Shown: positions 16,963 through 24,949 of the stretch, piece after piece | Numbering within the stretch: the stretch's first letter is position 1 | Layout of the letters: every line of letters starts with the position of its first letter | Notes under the pieces: model-generated | Told to the model about the DNA's origin: nothing | The model's database searches: none | Seen by the model: the letters and a program-made list of their open reading frames with translations, nothing else | Made by a program: the position numbers and the translations under genes | From: an uncultured Aquabacterium sp. | GTDB lineage: Bacteria > Pseudomonadota > Gammaproteobacteria > Burkholderiales > Burkholderiaceae_C | Assembly (NCBI RefSeq): GCF_913773725.1 | Contig: NZ_CAJYGK010000156.1 | Span: 124,001 to 188,000 of the forward strand | Direction: 5' to 3' | Length of the DNA: 64,000 nucleotides

Positions 16963-17616
16963 ATGAACGTCGAACAAGCCCGCTTCAACATGATCGAGCA
17001 ACAGATCCGCCCCTGGGACGTGCTCGACACCTCGGTGCTGCAACTGCTGTCCGTCGTTCGACGCGAGGATTTCGTTCCTGCGGCCCACCGCGCACAGGCT
17101 TTCATGGACCTGGAGCTGCCCCTGGGCAACGGGCGCAACCTGCTGGCCCCGCGCGTGGAAGCCCGCCTGGTTCAGGACCTGAACCTGAGCAAGCGCGACA
17201 CCGTGCTGCAGATCGGCGCGGCCACTGGTTACGTGACGGCGCTCCTGGCTCACAAGGCCCAGCGCGTCGTGGCACTTGAAGCCGATGCCCAACTCGTCTC
17301 CACGGCACGCGCCAACCTGCGGCAAGCCGGCGTCAACAACGCCGAGGTCGTGCAGGGCAGTGGCACCGACGGCCTCGCCGCCCAGGCCCCGTTCGATGCC
17401 ATCGTGCTGTGTGGCTCGGTGGCCGAGGTGCCCCAGGCCCTGCTGGATCAGCTGAAGGCCGGCGGCCGGCTGCTGGCCGTCGTGGGCCAGGAGCCGGTGA
17501 TGCGGGCCGTGCTCTACACCCGCGGAGAAGGCAACCAGTTCAGCCGCCAGGAACTCTTCGACACCGTCGCCGGCCGCCTGCCCGGCTTCGCCGAGCCCAG
17601 CCGCTTCCATTTCTGA
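16963..17616 (+). CDS. Pcm-like protein-L-isoaspartate O-methyltransferase
   Basis: A 217-residue SAM-dependent methyltransferase. The start MNVEQARFNMIEQQIRPWDV and the QIGAATGYVTALLA motif I place it in the Pcm-like group. Classical Pcm repairs isoaspartyl residues using SAM; motif I here is IGAATGY rather than the standard GTGSGY, so activity on isoaspartate is uncertain. Start ATG 16963 is preferred over ATG 16954 because an AGGA is at proper distance. It is followed 38 bp later by a TolC-family gene, an arrangement common in Burkholderiales. Confidence 0.82.
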   Translation: MNVEQARFNMIEQQIRPWDVLDTSVLQLLSVVRREDFVPAAHRAQAFMDLELPLGNGRNLLAPRVEARLVQDLNLSKRDTVLQIGAATGYVTALLAHKAQRVVALEADAQLVSTARANLRQAGVNNAEVVQGSGTDGLAAQAPFDAIVLCGSVAEVPQALLDQLKAGGRLLAVVGQEPVMRAVLYTRGEGNQFSRQELFDTVAGRLPGFAEPSRFHF

Positions 17617-17654
17617 CCCATCGGACCGCCGCGTCCAGCCAAGGAATCCCCGAG

Positions 17655-19085
17655 ATGTACCGTCACGCCCGTTCCCTGCCTTGTGCGCGCCCGCTCGCCT
17701 TCACCGCAAGGCGGGTTCTCGTCAGGGCCGCCATGGCCGCGACGGGCTCTCTCATGGTCGCAGCCCCGGCCCAGGCAGACAGCTTGCTGGATCTCCTTCA
17801 GTCTGCACGCAGCTATGACGCGGTGTACCTCGCCGCCAAGGCCCAGGCTGACTCGGTCCAGTACCGCGTGGAACAGGCCTATGCCTTGCGTCGACCCAGC
17901 GTCGGCCTGCAGGGCGCCGTCACGCGATCGCATCTGGATTCCTCCGTCCCGCCTTCGTCGCTGACTGCGGCACTCGGACAGCGGACCAACAACAGCAATT
18001 ACACCAGCCGCCGTGTGGCCGTGCAGGTCAGGCAGTCGCTGTACAACGGCCAGGACGCTGCTCAGATCGAGCAGGCCGAGCGTTCGCTCGAGGTCGCCAT
18101 GACCGACCTGGAAACCGCCGAGAGCGACCTGATCGTCCGCGTGACACAGGCCTATTTCGACGTGCTGGCCGCGCAGGATGTGCTCGCCACCACCCAGGCG
18201 AACAAAAAGGCACTGGCCGAGCAGCTCGCGGCGGCGCGCCGGAGCTTTGAAGTGGGCAATGCCACGATCACCGACACGCGTGAAGCGCAAGCGCGTCACG
18301 ACCTCGCTTCGGCCCAGGAGATTGCCGCCACCAACGACCTGGAGGTCAAACGCATTGCGCTGGACCAATTGGTGGGGCGAACCAATGTCCAGCCCGACCC
18401 GCTCGCCACGCCGGCCAGCCTGGAAAGCCTGGGCACCGGGACAGTGGACGAATGGGTCGAGCACAGCGCCCGGGCCCCGCTCGTGCGCAAGGCGCAGTTG
18501 GGCCTCGAGGTGGCCCGACTGGAGATCGACAAGGCGCGGGCTGGCCACCTCCCCGCCGTGGCCGCCACGGCGTCCGTGGCCCAGACCGAGGTGGATGCCG
18601 CCTCCTCCTTCGTGAGGACGAGCATGGGCGCCGGTACCTCGGCCACGATGGGCGTCGAGGTGAACGTCCCGCTGTTTGCTGGCTTTGCCACGCAGAATCG
18701 CGTGAAAGAAGCGCTGGCGCTGCAGGAAAGATCCGAGCGCGATCTCGACAACGCCCGGCGTTCCGTATCACTGGCGACACGTCAGGCCTACACCGGGGTG
18801 ATGTCCGGCCTGGCGCAGGTAAAAGCCTATGAGGCCGCGGAGGCCTCGGCCAAGCTGGCCCTCGAGGCCACCCAGTTGGGCTACCGCGTAGGCGTCCGCA
18901 TCAACAAAGACGTGCTGGACGCGCAGACCGCCCTTGCCAACACCCAGAAAGACCTCTACAAGGCCCGCTATGACGTCATCGTGGGCAGCGTGCGCCTGCG
19001 CCAGGCGGCAGGTACCTTGCAGACCGAGGCGCTGGCAGACCTGAACCGTCAGTTGTTCCCCACAGGCGCCCCGGCGCCCCGGTGA
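17655..19085 (+). CDS. TolC family outer membrane channel protein
   Basis: A 476-residue outer-membrane efflux duct with the two repeated OEP domains. A signal sequence spans about residues 20-43, ending at APAQA before DSLLDLLQSA. Long helical heptad regions (about 95-170 and 300-400) match the trans-periplasmic barrel. VLDAQTALANTQKDLYKARYD near the C terminus is characteristic of TolC proper. Start ATG 17655 follows AAGGAAT. It would form the exit channel for type I secretion or RND/MFS pumps encoded elsewhere; no pump gene is adjacent. Two intrinsic terminators follow. Confidence 0.92.
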   Translation: MYRHARSLPCARPLAFTARRVLVRAAMAATGSLMVAAPAQADSLLDLLQSARSYDAVYLAAKAQADSVQYRVEQAYALRRPSVGLQGAVTRSHLDSSVPPSSLTAALGQRTNNSNYTSRRVAVQVRQSLYNGQDAAQIEQAERSLEVAMTDLETAESDLIVRVTQAYFDVLAAQDVLATTQANKKALAEQLAAARRSFEVGNATITDTREAQARHDLASAQEIAATNDLEVKRIALDQLVGRTNVQPDPLATPASLESLGTGTVDEWVEHSARAPLVRKAQLGLEVARLEIDKARAGHLPAVAATASVAQTEVDAASSFVRTSMGAGTSATMGVEVNVPLFAGFATQNRVKEALALQERSERDLDNARRSVSLATRQAYTGVMSGLAQVKAYEAAEASAKLALEATQLGYRVGVRINKDVLDAQTALANTQKDLYKARYDVIVGSVRLRQAAGTLQTEALADLNRQLFPTGAPAPR

Positions 19086-19125
19086 CCCCGTCTACTCCGG
19101 CCTCCGAGCCGGGAGTTCACGCACC

Positions 19126-19171
19126 GGGCCCCTTGTGGGCCCTTTTCTTTTGCCGGCTCAAAGCCGGTTTT
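19126..19171 (+). terminator. Tandem intrinsic terminators after tolC-like gene
   Basis: GGGCCC-N5-GGGCCC (19126-19142) is followed by TTTTCTTTT. A second hairpin, CCGGC-TCAAA-GCCGG (19153-19167), is followed by TTTT. Together they should end the tetR-pcm-tolC transcript efficiently. Confidence 0.88.
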
Positions 19172-19484
19172 GGATCTCTGCGACCCCACTTGGTTGCGGG
19201 GGGTAGCCGTAAACAGATGCAATGGCCGTTTCAGGCCGCCGCACAGGGTTTGCCCTGAAGTGGTGCGCCCCCGGCTTCCCCACTTCGCTGGGAAGAACGT
19301 TTGTTTGATCGCCCCGCCCCCGCAGTGAACCGTGACGCGTTACACACAAATGCTCACGGCCGGCGTCGGTAACGGCCATTACCCTACGGCTCGCCTCGGC
19401 AATTCGCTGGGGCCGGCGTCGGGCCAGGCGGCCGCCTGACGGTGTTTCGATCCAGTAAGCGCCGCACATCAATTGGGGATATTC
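19172..19484 (+). other. Structured intergenic stretch upstream of PEP-CTERM gene
   Basis: About 310 bases without a gene. It contains CAGGG-TTTG-CCCTG (19244-19257), GAAGTGG/CCACTTC (19257-19286) competing with CTTCCC/GGGAAG, GGTAA/TTACC around 19368-19383, and a 12-bp direct repeat GGCCGGCGTCGG at 19358-19369 and 19411-19422. No sigma-54 box or known riboswitch consensus was recognised. It probably holds the promoter and a structured leader of the PEP-CTERM gene. Confidence 0.45.
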
Positions 19485-20282
19485 ATGAAACTCGCACTGA
19501 AGAGCATCATCGCCACCGCGTCGTTCATCGCCATGGGCGCTGCCTCGGCGGCCGACATCAACCTGCCTGTCGGCGGCTCGATCAACGGCTTCACCCTGGT
19601 CGGCGGCACCGGCACCCTGACGTTCGACCGCTCGCTGGTCACGGCCATCAACACCGGCCAAATCAAGCTGGCCGAAGCCGCCCCGGCTACCGCCGTGCTG
19701 AAGACGACCTCCACCGGCCGTTATCAGAACACCGACGGCAACCGCCCCACGTTCACCGCCCCGATCACCGGCCTGGCCGTGACCGGCACCTCGGTGACCG
19801 ACGCGTACACCGCGGGTGGTGCACTGATGACCGTGGAAGGCGAGATCGACGGTGAAGAGAACCTGGCCTCGAGCGGTGGCTCGCTGTCGGTGACCAACAT
19901 CCATGCTGACCTGACCACCAGCCGCATCTACGTCGACATCGTGGGCGGCAACGGCGTCGGCACGCTGACCAACTTCCACCTGTGGGACATCGGCAACATC
20001 GAAGGCGGCACCAGCCTCGTGGACGGCACCGTCACCACGACGCTGAGCAACCTGACCATCGCCGGCGGCGTGGGCGGCGTGGCCTTCAACACCTTCGCGC
20101 AAGCTCTGGGTCTGAAGCCGGCCGGCATCAGCGCCCTGGAAGGCATCAGCAACTACGGTTCCATCGTTTCGACGATCACCGCCCAGGCCACGCCCGCCGT
20201 GCCTGAGCCCTCGACCGTCATGCTGATGCTGAGCGGCCTGGGTCTGGCCGGTGTCGTGGCCCGCCGTCGCAACAAGGCCTGA
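19485..20282 (+). CDS. PEP-CTERM sorting domain protein
   Basis: A 265-residue secreted protein. It has an N-terminal signal peptide (MKLALKSIIATASFIAMG, cleavage after ASA) and a C-terminal sorting signal: VPEPST, a hydrophobic segment MLMLSGLGLAGVV and the basic tail ARRRNKA. PEP-CTERM proteins are processed by exosortase and usually end in the extracellular matrix or cell surface. The body is rich in Thr, Gly and Ala with few Cys, as usual. Start ATG 19485 follows GGGGA; the TTG twelve bases earlier is less likely. Function of the body is unknown. Confidence 0.9.
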   Translation: MKLALKSIIATASFIAMGAASAADINLPVGGSINGFTLVGGTGTLTFDRSLVTAINTGQIKLAEAAPATAVLKTTSTGRYQNTDGNRPTFTAPITGLAVTGTSVTDAYTAGGALMTVEGEIDGEENLASSGGSLSVTNIHADLTTSRIYVDIVGGNGVGTLTNFHLWDIGNIEGGTSLVDGTVTTTLSNLTIAGGVGGVAFNTFAQALGLKPAGISALEGISNYGSIVSTITAQATPAVPEPSTVMLMLSGLGLAGVVARRRNKA

Positions 20283-20330
20283 GCCTGAGTTTTCCGTCCC
20301 ATCGCGCTCCACTCGGTGGGGCGGAAAAGA

Positions 20331-20356
20331 AAAGAGGCCCCGTGAGGGGCCTCTTT
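20331..20356. terminator. Bidirectional intrinsic terminator
   Basis: AAAGAGGCCCC-GTGA-GGGGCCTCTTT is an 11-pair hairpin with A and T tails on each side. It lies 48 bp after the PEP-CTERM stop and just beyond the 3' end of the minus-strand tRNA, so it can serve both transcripts. Confidence 0.88.
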
Positions 20357-20360
20357 GCAT

Positions 20361-20436
20361 TGGTGCCGGCTGTCGGATTCGAACTGACGACCTACCGCTT
20401 ACAAGGCGGTTGCTCTACCAACTGAGCTAAGCCGGC
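20361..20436 (-). tRNA. tRNA-Thr (UGU anticodon)
   Basis: On the minus strand a full 76-nt cloverleaf is readable. The acceptor stem GCCGGCT pairs with AGCCGGC, followed by A and an encoded CCA. The D-arm is TAGCTCAGTTGGTAGAGC, the anticodon loop CTTGTAA (anticodon TGT), and the T-arm has GTTCGAATC. It reads ACA codons as threonine and closely resembles E. coli thrU in layout. It lies between the PEP-CTERM gene and sspB. Confidence 0.96.
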
Positions 20437-20463
20437 ATTTGTCGAGATTCTACATCCCGCCCG

Positions 20464-21045
20464 TTACTTGACCCGTCGCAGTGTGGGGCGAGCGCCACCG
20501 GCCGGCGGCTCTGGCGGAGGCTCGTCACCCTTGTCGGTGGAAGCAACGACCGGCTCCAGCGTACGCCCTTTGCCGGCCTTCGGCGGACGCGCCAGACGCA
20601 GCCCCTGCCCCGCTTCGGCGGGTTCAGGCTTGCGAGAGGCTGGCAGACCATCGTGTACGCCATCCACCACCTCACCCGTGGAGGCAGGCGCATCCTGACC
20701 GTCACCCCCCAGCGATGTGGGCACGGGGAACGCCATACCCTGCCCGTTCTCACGGGCATAGATGGCGATCACGTGATCGACCGGCACGGAGATGTCCCGT
20801 GCCACTCCCCCGAAGCGCGCCTTGAACTCGATGAAATCGTTGCCCAACTGGAGTTGGCTCGTGGCTTCGAAGCTCACGTTCAACACGATCTCGTTGTTCT
20901 TGACGTACTCCTGAGGCACCTGAACGGAACGGTCCACATACACCGCCAGGTAGGGCGTGAACCCGTTGTCGGTGCACCAATCGTGCAAGGCACGGATCAG
21001 GTAGGGGCGCGTCGATGAGCCCTGGGCTTCTTGGTCTGTGGACAT
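20464..21045 (-). CDS. sspB: ClpXP protease specificity-enhancing factor SspB
   Basis: A 193-residue adaptor that delivers ssrA-tagged proteins to ClpXP. The N-terminal 115 residues form the conserved peptide-binding domain (RPYLIRALHDWCTDNGFTPY, then NVSFEATSQLQLGNDFIEF and VPVDHVIAIYARENGQGM). The rest is a flexible linker rich in Gly, Pro and Ala. It ends with a short basic/hydrophobic tail (TLRRVK) resembling the ClpX-binding motif. It is 33 bp downstream of sspA, the standard pairing, in the petABC-sspAB string. Confidence 0.95.
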   Translation of the reverse strand: MSTDQEAQGSSTRPYLIRALHDWCTDNGFTPYLAVYVDRSVQVPQEYVKNNEIVLNVSFEATSQLQLGNDFIEFKARFGGVARDISVPVDHVIAIYARENGQGMAFPVPTSLGGDGQDAPASTGEVVDGVHDGLPASRKPEPAEAGQGLRLARPPKAGKGRTLEPVVASTDKGDEPPPEPPAGGARPTLRRVK

Positions 21046-21078
21046 GCTCTTTCAGAGGTGGGGTCGATCACCGGGCAA

Positions 21079-21693
21079 TCACTTGCGCATGACCTTCTCG
21101 GAGGGCGTCAGTGCTTCGATGTAAGCCGGACGCGAGAAGATGCGCTCAGCATACTTCAACAGCGGCAGCGCATTCTTCGACAGCTCGATGCCGTAATAGT
21201 CCAGGCGCCACAGCAACGGGGCAATCGCCACGTCGAGCATGGAGAAGTCGTCGCCCAGCATGTACTTGTTCTTCAGGAAGATCGGGGCCAGCTGGGTCAG
21301 GCGGTCCCGGATCTGGGAGCGGGCCTTCTCCAGCTGCTTGTCGTTGGCCTTGACGCCGCCACGGCCTTCCAGCAGGTTCACGTGGGCGAACAGCTCCTTC
21401 TCGAAGTTGAGCAGGAACAGACGCACGCGTGCGCGGGCCACGGGGTCCCCAGGCATCAGCTGCGGGTGCGGGAAGCGCTCGTCGATGTACTCGTTGATGA
21501 TGTGCGATTCATACAGAATGAGGTCACGCTCCACCAGGATGGGCACCTCGTTGTACGGGTTCATCAACGCGATGTCTTCGGGCTTGGCGAAGATGTCGAC
21601 GTCACGGATCTCGAAATCCATGCCTTTTTCAAACAGGACGAAACGGCAGCGGTGCGAGTAGGGGCAGGTCGTTCCGGAATACAGCACCATCAT
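21079..21693 (-). CDS. sspA: Stringent starvation protein A
   Basis: A 204-residue RNA-polymerase-associated protein with a glutathione-S-transferase fold. It has an N-terminal thioredoxin-like domain (MVLYSGTTCPYSHRCRFVL) and an all-helical C-terminal domain. SspA binds RNA polymerase and alters transcription in stress and stationary phase. In E. coli SspA the surface pocket PHP is important; here RFPHPQLMPGDP carries it. It lies 131 bp downstream of petC and 33 bp upstream of sspB, a standard betaproteobacterial arrangement. Confidence 0.95.
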   Translation of the reverse strand: MMVLYSGTTCPYSHRCRFVLFEKGMDFEIRDVDIFAKPEDIALMNPYNEVPILVERDLILYESHIINEYIDERFPHPQLMPGDPVARARVRLFLLNFEKELFAHVNLLEGRGGVKANDKQLEKARSQIRDRLTQLAPIFLKNKYMLGDDFSMLDVAIAPLLWRLDYYGIELSKNALPLLKYAERIFSRPAYIEALTPSEKVMRK

Positions 21694-21824
21694 GGCGGTG
21701 GGCTCCTAAGGTCAAAAGAGGCGGGTGGCGCATCGCGCCACAAAACAACGAAGCGCAGTGACCCTTTTCAAGGCCACTGCGCCGGTGACGGGCTCACCGA
21801 GAGGGGTGAGACCGCGTCGCGCGT

Positions 21825-22592
21825 TTACTTCACGTCTTTCCAGTACGCCGCATTCAGGCGCCAGGCAATGAACGTGAAGATCGCCAGGAAGATCAGCACG
21901 CCCACGCCGATGCGGGTACGCTGGATCTGCATGGGCTCGGCCATCCACTGCAGGTAGGCCACCAGGTCGGCCATGGCGCTGTCGTACTCCTGCGGCGACA
22001 GCTTGCCCGGGGTGACCTGCTCGAAGCCATCGAAACGATGGACATTCTTGTTGGCATCGTGCGGATCGGCCTCCTCCACGAACTTGGCTTCACGCACACC
22101 CTGCAGTTCCCAGAGTACGTGCGGCATGCCGACGTTCGGGAACACCAGGTTGTTCCAGCCGGTCGGACGGGCGTCGTCGCGGTAGAACGTGCGCAGGTAG
22201 GTGTAGAGGTAGTCTGCGCCCGTGCCCGAGTGGCTGGCGCGCGAACGGGCCACCAGGGTCAGGTCCGGCGGGGTCGCGCCGAACCACTCCTTGGCGTCAC
22301 GCGGGTTCAGGGACACCTTCATCACGTCACCCACCTTGTCGGTCGGGAACAGGAGGTTGTCCTTGATCTGCTGTTCGGTCAGGCCGATGTCCTTCAGGCG
22401 GTTGAAACGCATGAAGGCCGCGGCATGGCAGTTCAGGCAGTAGTTGACGAAGAGCTTGGCGCCGTTCTGCAGGGCAGCCAGGTCGCTGACGCGTTCCTTG
22501 GGGAACTTGTCGAGCACCAGGTCACCGCCCGAGGCCTGCGCACCCGTCACCAGGGCGAAGGCGGCCAGCAAAGAGGCAAGCAGTTTTTTCAT
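21825..22592 (-). CDS. petC: Cytochrome c1 of the bc1 complex
   Basis: A 255-residue periplasmic-facing haem protein of ubiquinol-cytochrome c reductase. A signal peptide (residues 1-20) is followed by the haem-attachment motif CLNCH with Cys52, Cys55 and His56. A C-terminal anchor (about 227-247, RIGVGVLIFLAIFTFIAW) holds it in the membrane. It takes electrons from the Rieske protein and passes them to soluble cytochrome c. It is 21 bp after petB in the petABC operon. Confidence 0.96.
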   Translation of the reverse strand: MKKLLASLLAAFALVTGAQASGGDLVLDKFPKERVSDLAALQNGAKLFVNYCLNCHAAAFMRFNRLKDIGLTEQQIKDNLLFPTDKVGDVMKVSLNPRDAKEWFGATPPDLTLVARSRASHSGTGADYLYTYLRTFYRDDARPTGWNNLVFPNVGMPHVLWELQGVREAKFVEEADPHDANKNVHRFDGFEQVTPGKLSPQEYDSAMADLVAYLQWMAEPMQIQRTRIGVGVLIFLAIFTFIAWRLNAAYWKDVK

Positions 22593-22613
22593 GGTTGTTC
22601 TTTCCTGCGGTGA

Positions 22614-24014
22614 TCAGTGGGGCTTGAAGGTCACGCGCTCGGGCACTTGCTTGAAGGTGCCGAGCTGGCTCCACCAGGGCATCAGCACGAAGAAGCCGAA
22701 GTAGATCAGCGTGCCGATCTGGCTGACTTTTTCACCCACCGGCGACGGCGGTTGCACGCCGAGGTAGCCCAGGATGATGAAGTTGATCACGAACACCAGG
22801 TACACCAGCTTGTGCCAGTTCGGACGATAGCGGATGGACTTGACCGGGCTCTTGTCGAACCAGGGCAGACCCGCCAGGATCACGACGGCACCGCCCATGA
22901 CGGCCACGCCCCAGAACTTGGCTTCGAAGGTCTTGAGCAGACCGATGACGACTGCAGCGATCACCAGACCGGCCACCTTGGTCTTGCCGTCGCCCTTGCC
23001 CTTGATCAGGTTCAGGACGGCACCCAGGGCGATGATCACGGCGAGCACGTTCACCATCCAGTCGGTGGTGGCACGCAGCATCGAGTAGAACGGCGTGAAG
23101 TACCAGACCGGCGCAATGTGCGGCGGGGTCTTGAACGGGTCGGCCGGGATGAAGTTGTTGTACTCGAGGAAGTAGCCACCGAACTCCGGCATGAAGAAGA
23201 TCACGGCCGTGAAGACGAACAGGAAGCCACCGACGCCCAGGAGGTCGTGCACCGAGTAGTAGGGGTGGAAGGGGATGCCGTCCAGCGGCTTGCCATTGGC
23301 ATCCTTCTTGGCCTTGATCTCGACGCCGTCCGGGTTGTTCGAGCCCACTTCGTGCAGCGCGATGATGTGCGCGACCACCAGGCCCAGCAGGACCAGCGGC
23401 ACGGCGATCACGTGCAGCGAGAAGAAACGGTTCAGCGTGGCATCGCCCACGACGTAATCGCCGCGAATCAGGATGGCCAGGTCAGGACCGACGAACGGGA
23501 TGGCGGCAAACAGGTTGATGATCACCTGGGCGCCCCAGTACGACATCTGGCCCCAGGGCAGCAGGTAGCCCATGAAGGCTTCGGCCATCAGCGCCAGGAA
23601 GATCAGGCAACCGAAGATCCAGACCAGTTCGCGCGGGGTACGGTACGAACCGTAGATCAGGCCACGGTACATGTGCAGGTACACCACCACGAAGAACGCC
23701 GAGGCGCCAGTGGAGTGCATGTAGCGGATCAGCCAACCCCAGGGCACATCGCGCATGATGTACTCGACCGAGGCGAAGGCCAGTTCGGCATCCGGCTTGT
23801 AGTTCATGACCAGGAAGATGCCGGTCACGATCTGGATCACCAGCACCAGCAGCGCCAGCGAGCCGAAGAAATACCAGAAGTTGAAGTTCTTGGGGGCGTA
23901 ATACTCGCCGACGTGCTCGTTCCAGAGCTTGGTGGCCGGGAACCGGTTGTCCACCCAGGTCAGGAGCTTTTCACCGGCGCCAGCGCCAGCGGGGGCTTGT
24001 TTCATTTCAGCCAT
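22614..24014 (-). CDS. petB: Cytochrome b of the bc1 complex
   Basis: A 466-residue integral membrane subunit with about eight to nine transmembrane helices. It carries the two b haems and the quinol oxidation and quinone reduction sites. The Qo-site motif PDWYF appears altered as PVWYFTPFYSML, a PxWY form seen in many proteobacteria. GATLNRFFSLHVIAVPL and the STGASAFFVVVYLHMYRG region contain haem-ligand histidines. It is 14 bp after petA and 21 bp before petC. Confidence 0.96.
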   Translation of the reverse strand: MAEMKQAPAGAGAGEKLLTWVDNRFPATKLWNEHVGEYYAPKNFNFWYFFGSLALLVLVIQIVTGIFLVMNYKPDAELAFASVEYIMRDVPWGWLIRYMHSTGASAFFVVVYLHMYRGLIYGSYRTPRELVWIFGCLIFLALMAEAFMGYLLPWGQMSYWGAQVIINLFAAIPFVGPDLAILIRGDYVVGDATLNRFFSLHVIAVPLVLLGLVVAHIIALHEVGSNNPDGVEIKAKKDANGKPLDGIPFHPYYSVHDLLGVGGFLFVFTAVIFFMPEFGGYFLEYNNFIPADPFKTPPHIAPVWYFTPFYSMLRATTDWMVNVLAVIIALGAVLNLIKGKGDGKTKVAGLVIAAVVIGLLKTFEAKFWGVAVMGGAVVILAGLPWFDKSPVKSIRYRPNWHKLVYLVFVINFIILGYLGVQPPSPVGEKVSQIGTLIYFGFFVLMPWWSQLGTFKQVPERVTFKPH

Positions 24015-24028
24015 CGTGGGGTCTCCGA

Positions 24029-24628
24029 TCAGGCCTTCTTGTCTTCACCGATCAGCAGCTTGCTGTCGGAGAGGTACATGTGGGGCGGGATCTCCAGGTT
24101 GTCCGGAGCGGGCTTGTTCTTGAAGACGCGGCCGGCCAGGTCGAAGGTCGAGCCGTGGCAGGGGCAAAGGAAACCACCGGGCCAGTCGTCCGGCAGCGAG
24201 GCCTGGGGACCCGACTGGAACTTCGACGACGGAGAGCAACCCAGGTGAGTGCAGATGCCGACGGCCACCATGATCTCCGGCTTGATGGAGCGGTTGGTGT
24301 TGCGGCAGTACTCCGGCGTCAGCTCGGCCGGCTTGCGCTCGGAATTGGGGTCGGCCAGCTGGCCATCGATCTTCTTGAGCGCGGCCAGTTGCTCGGGCGT
24401 GCGCTTGATGATCCACACGGGCTTGCCGCGCCATTCGACCGTCATCATCTCGCCCGGCTTGAGCGCGCTGATATCAGCCTCGACAGCGGCACCGGCAGCG
24501 CGTGCACGCTCGGAAGGTTGGAAGGTCGAAACGAAGGGGATGGCTGTGGCCACGCCGCCCACGCCACCGGCGGCGCAGGCCATGGTCACCCAGGTCCGAC
24601 GGCTTTGGTCCACTGGCTGATTGCTCAT
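24029..24628 (-). CDS. petA: Rieske iron-sulfur subunit of the bc1 complex
   Basis: A 199-residue membrane-anchored Rieske protein. The N terminus SRRTWVTMACAAGG followed by a hydrophobic segment is a Tat-type, non-cleaved anchor. The [2Fe-2S] ligands are in CTHLGC and CPCHGS, separated by about 20 residues. It moves electrons from quinol to cytochrome c1. Start ATG 24626-24628 follows AAGGA; a nine-codon upstream extension has weaker support. Its Tat dependence links it to the tatABC genes 5 kb away. It heads petABC-sspAB. Confidence 0.96.
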   Translation of the reverse strand: MSNQPVDQSRRTWVTMACAAGGVGGVATAIPFVSTFQPSERARAAGAAVEADISALKPGEMMTVEWRGKPVWIIKRTPEQLAALKKIDGQLADPNSERKPAELTPEYCRNTNRSIKPEIMVAVGICTHLGCSPSSKFQSGPQASLPDDWPGGFLCPCHGSTFDLAGRVFKNKPAPDNLEIPPHMYLSDSKLLIGEDKKA

Positions 24629-24949
24629 GGTTTTCCTTGAGGACGATGACATTGAATGGGGTCAACCGCGCATTGTAAGGGACGCGCACCCTCTTCCCGG
24701 CAGATCGTCGCGCCTCATGCTGAGACTCTGGCCTGGATCAATCTGCGTCATTTGCACCACAGCGGGCACCTCATCCATGCGGCCGGGGCACGCCACGCCC
24801 TCGCGCCCGGCCTGTATAAGACCGTGTGATTCGTGACAGTTTGCAAAATGACGCAAGTCAGACCGACGGATAGCCGATAAGCTGAAACGACATCCGGTGG
24901 TGCCCTGCGCCAGCGTTTCCCCCTGACCGCCATCCGACAGAAAGCGCAC
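24629..24949. promoter_or_regulatory. Divergent petA/DUF1631 promoter region with inverted boxes
   Basis: A 321-bp gap between divergent genes. It holds TGCGTCATTTGCA (24744-24756) and its near-exact inverse TGCAAAATGACGCA (24842-24855, one extra A), about 85 bp apart. This could be a looping operator or two sites for one regulator, one per promoter. No confident -35/-10 pair was assigned. Confidence 0.45.

Noticed and set aside
19190-19300. c-di-GMP-I (GEMM) riboswitch, since the minus strand contains CAGGGCAAACC
   Set aside because: The second conserved block GACGCAAAGCC is missing, and the strand is opposite to the PEP-CTERM gene.
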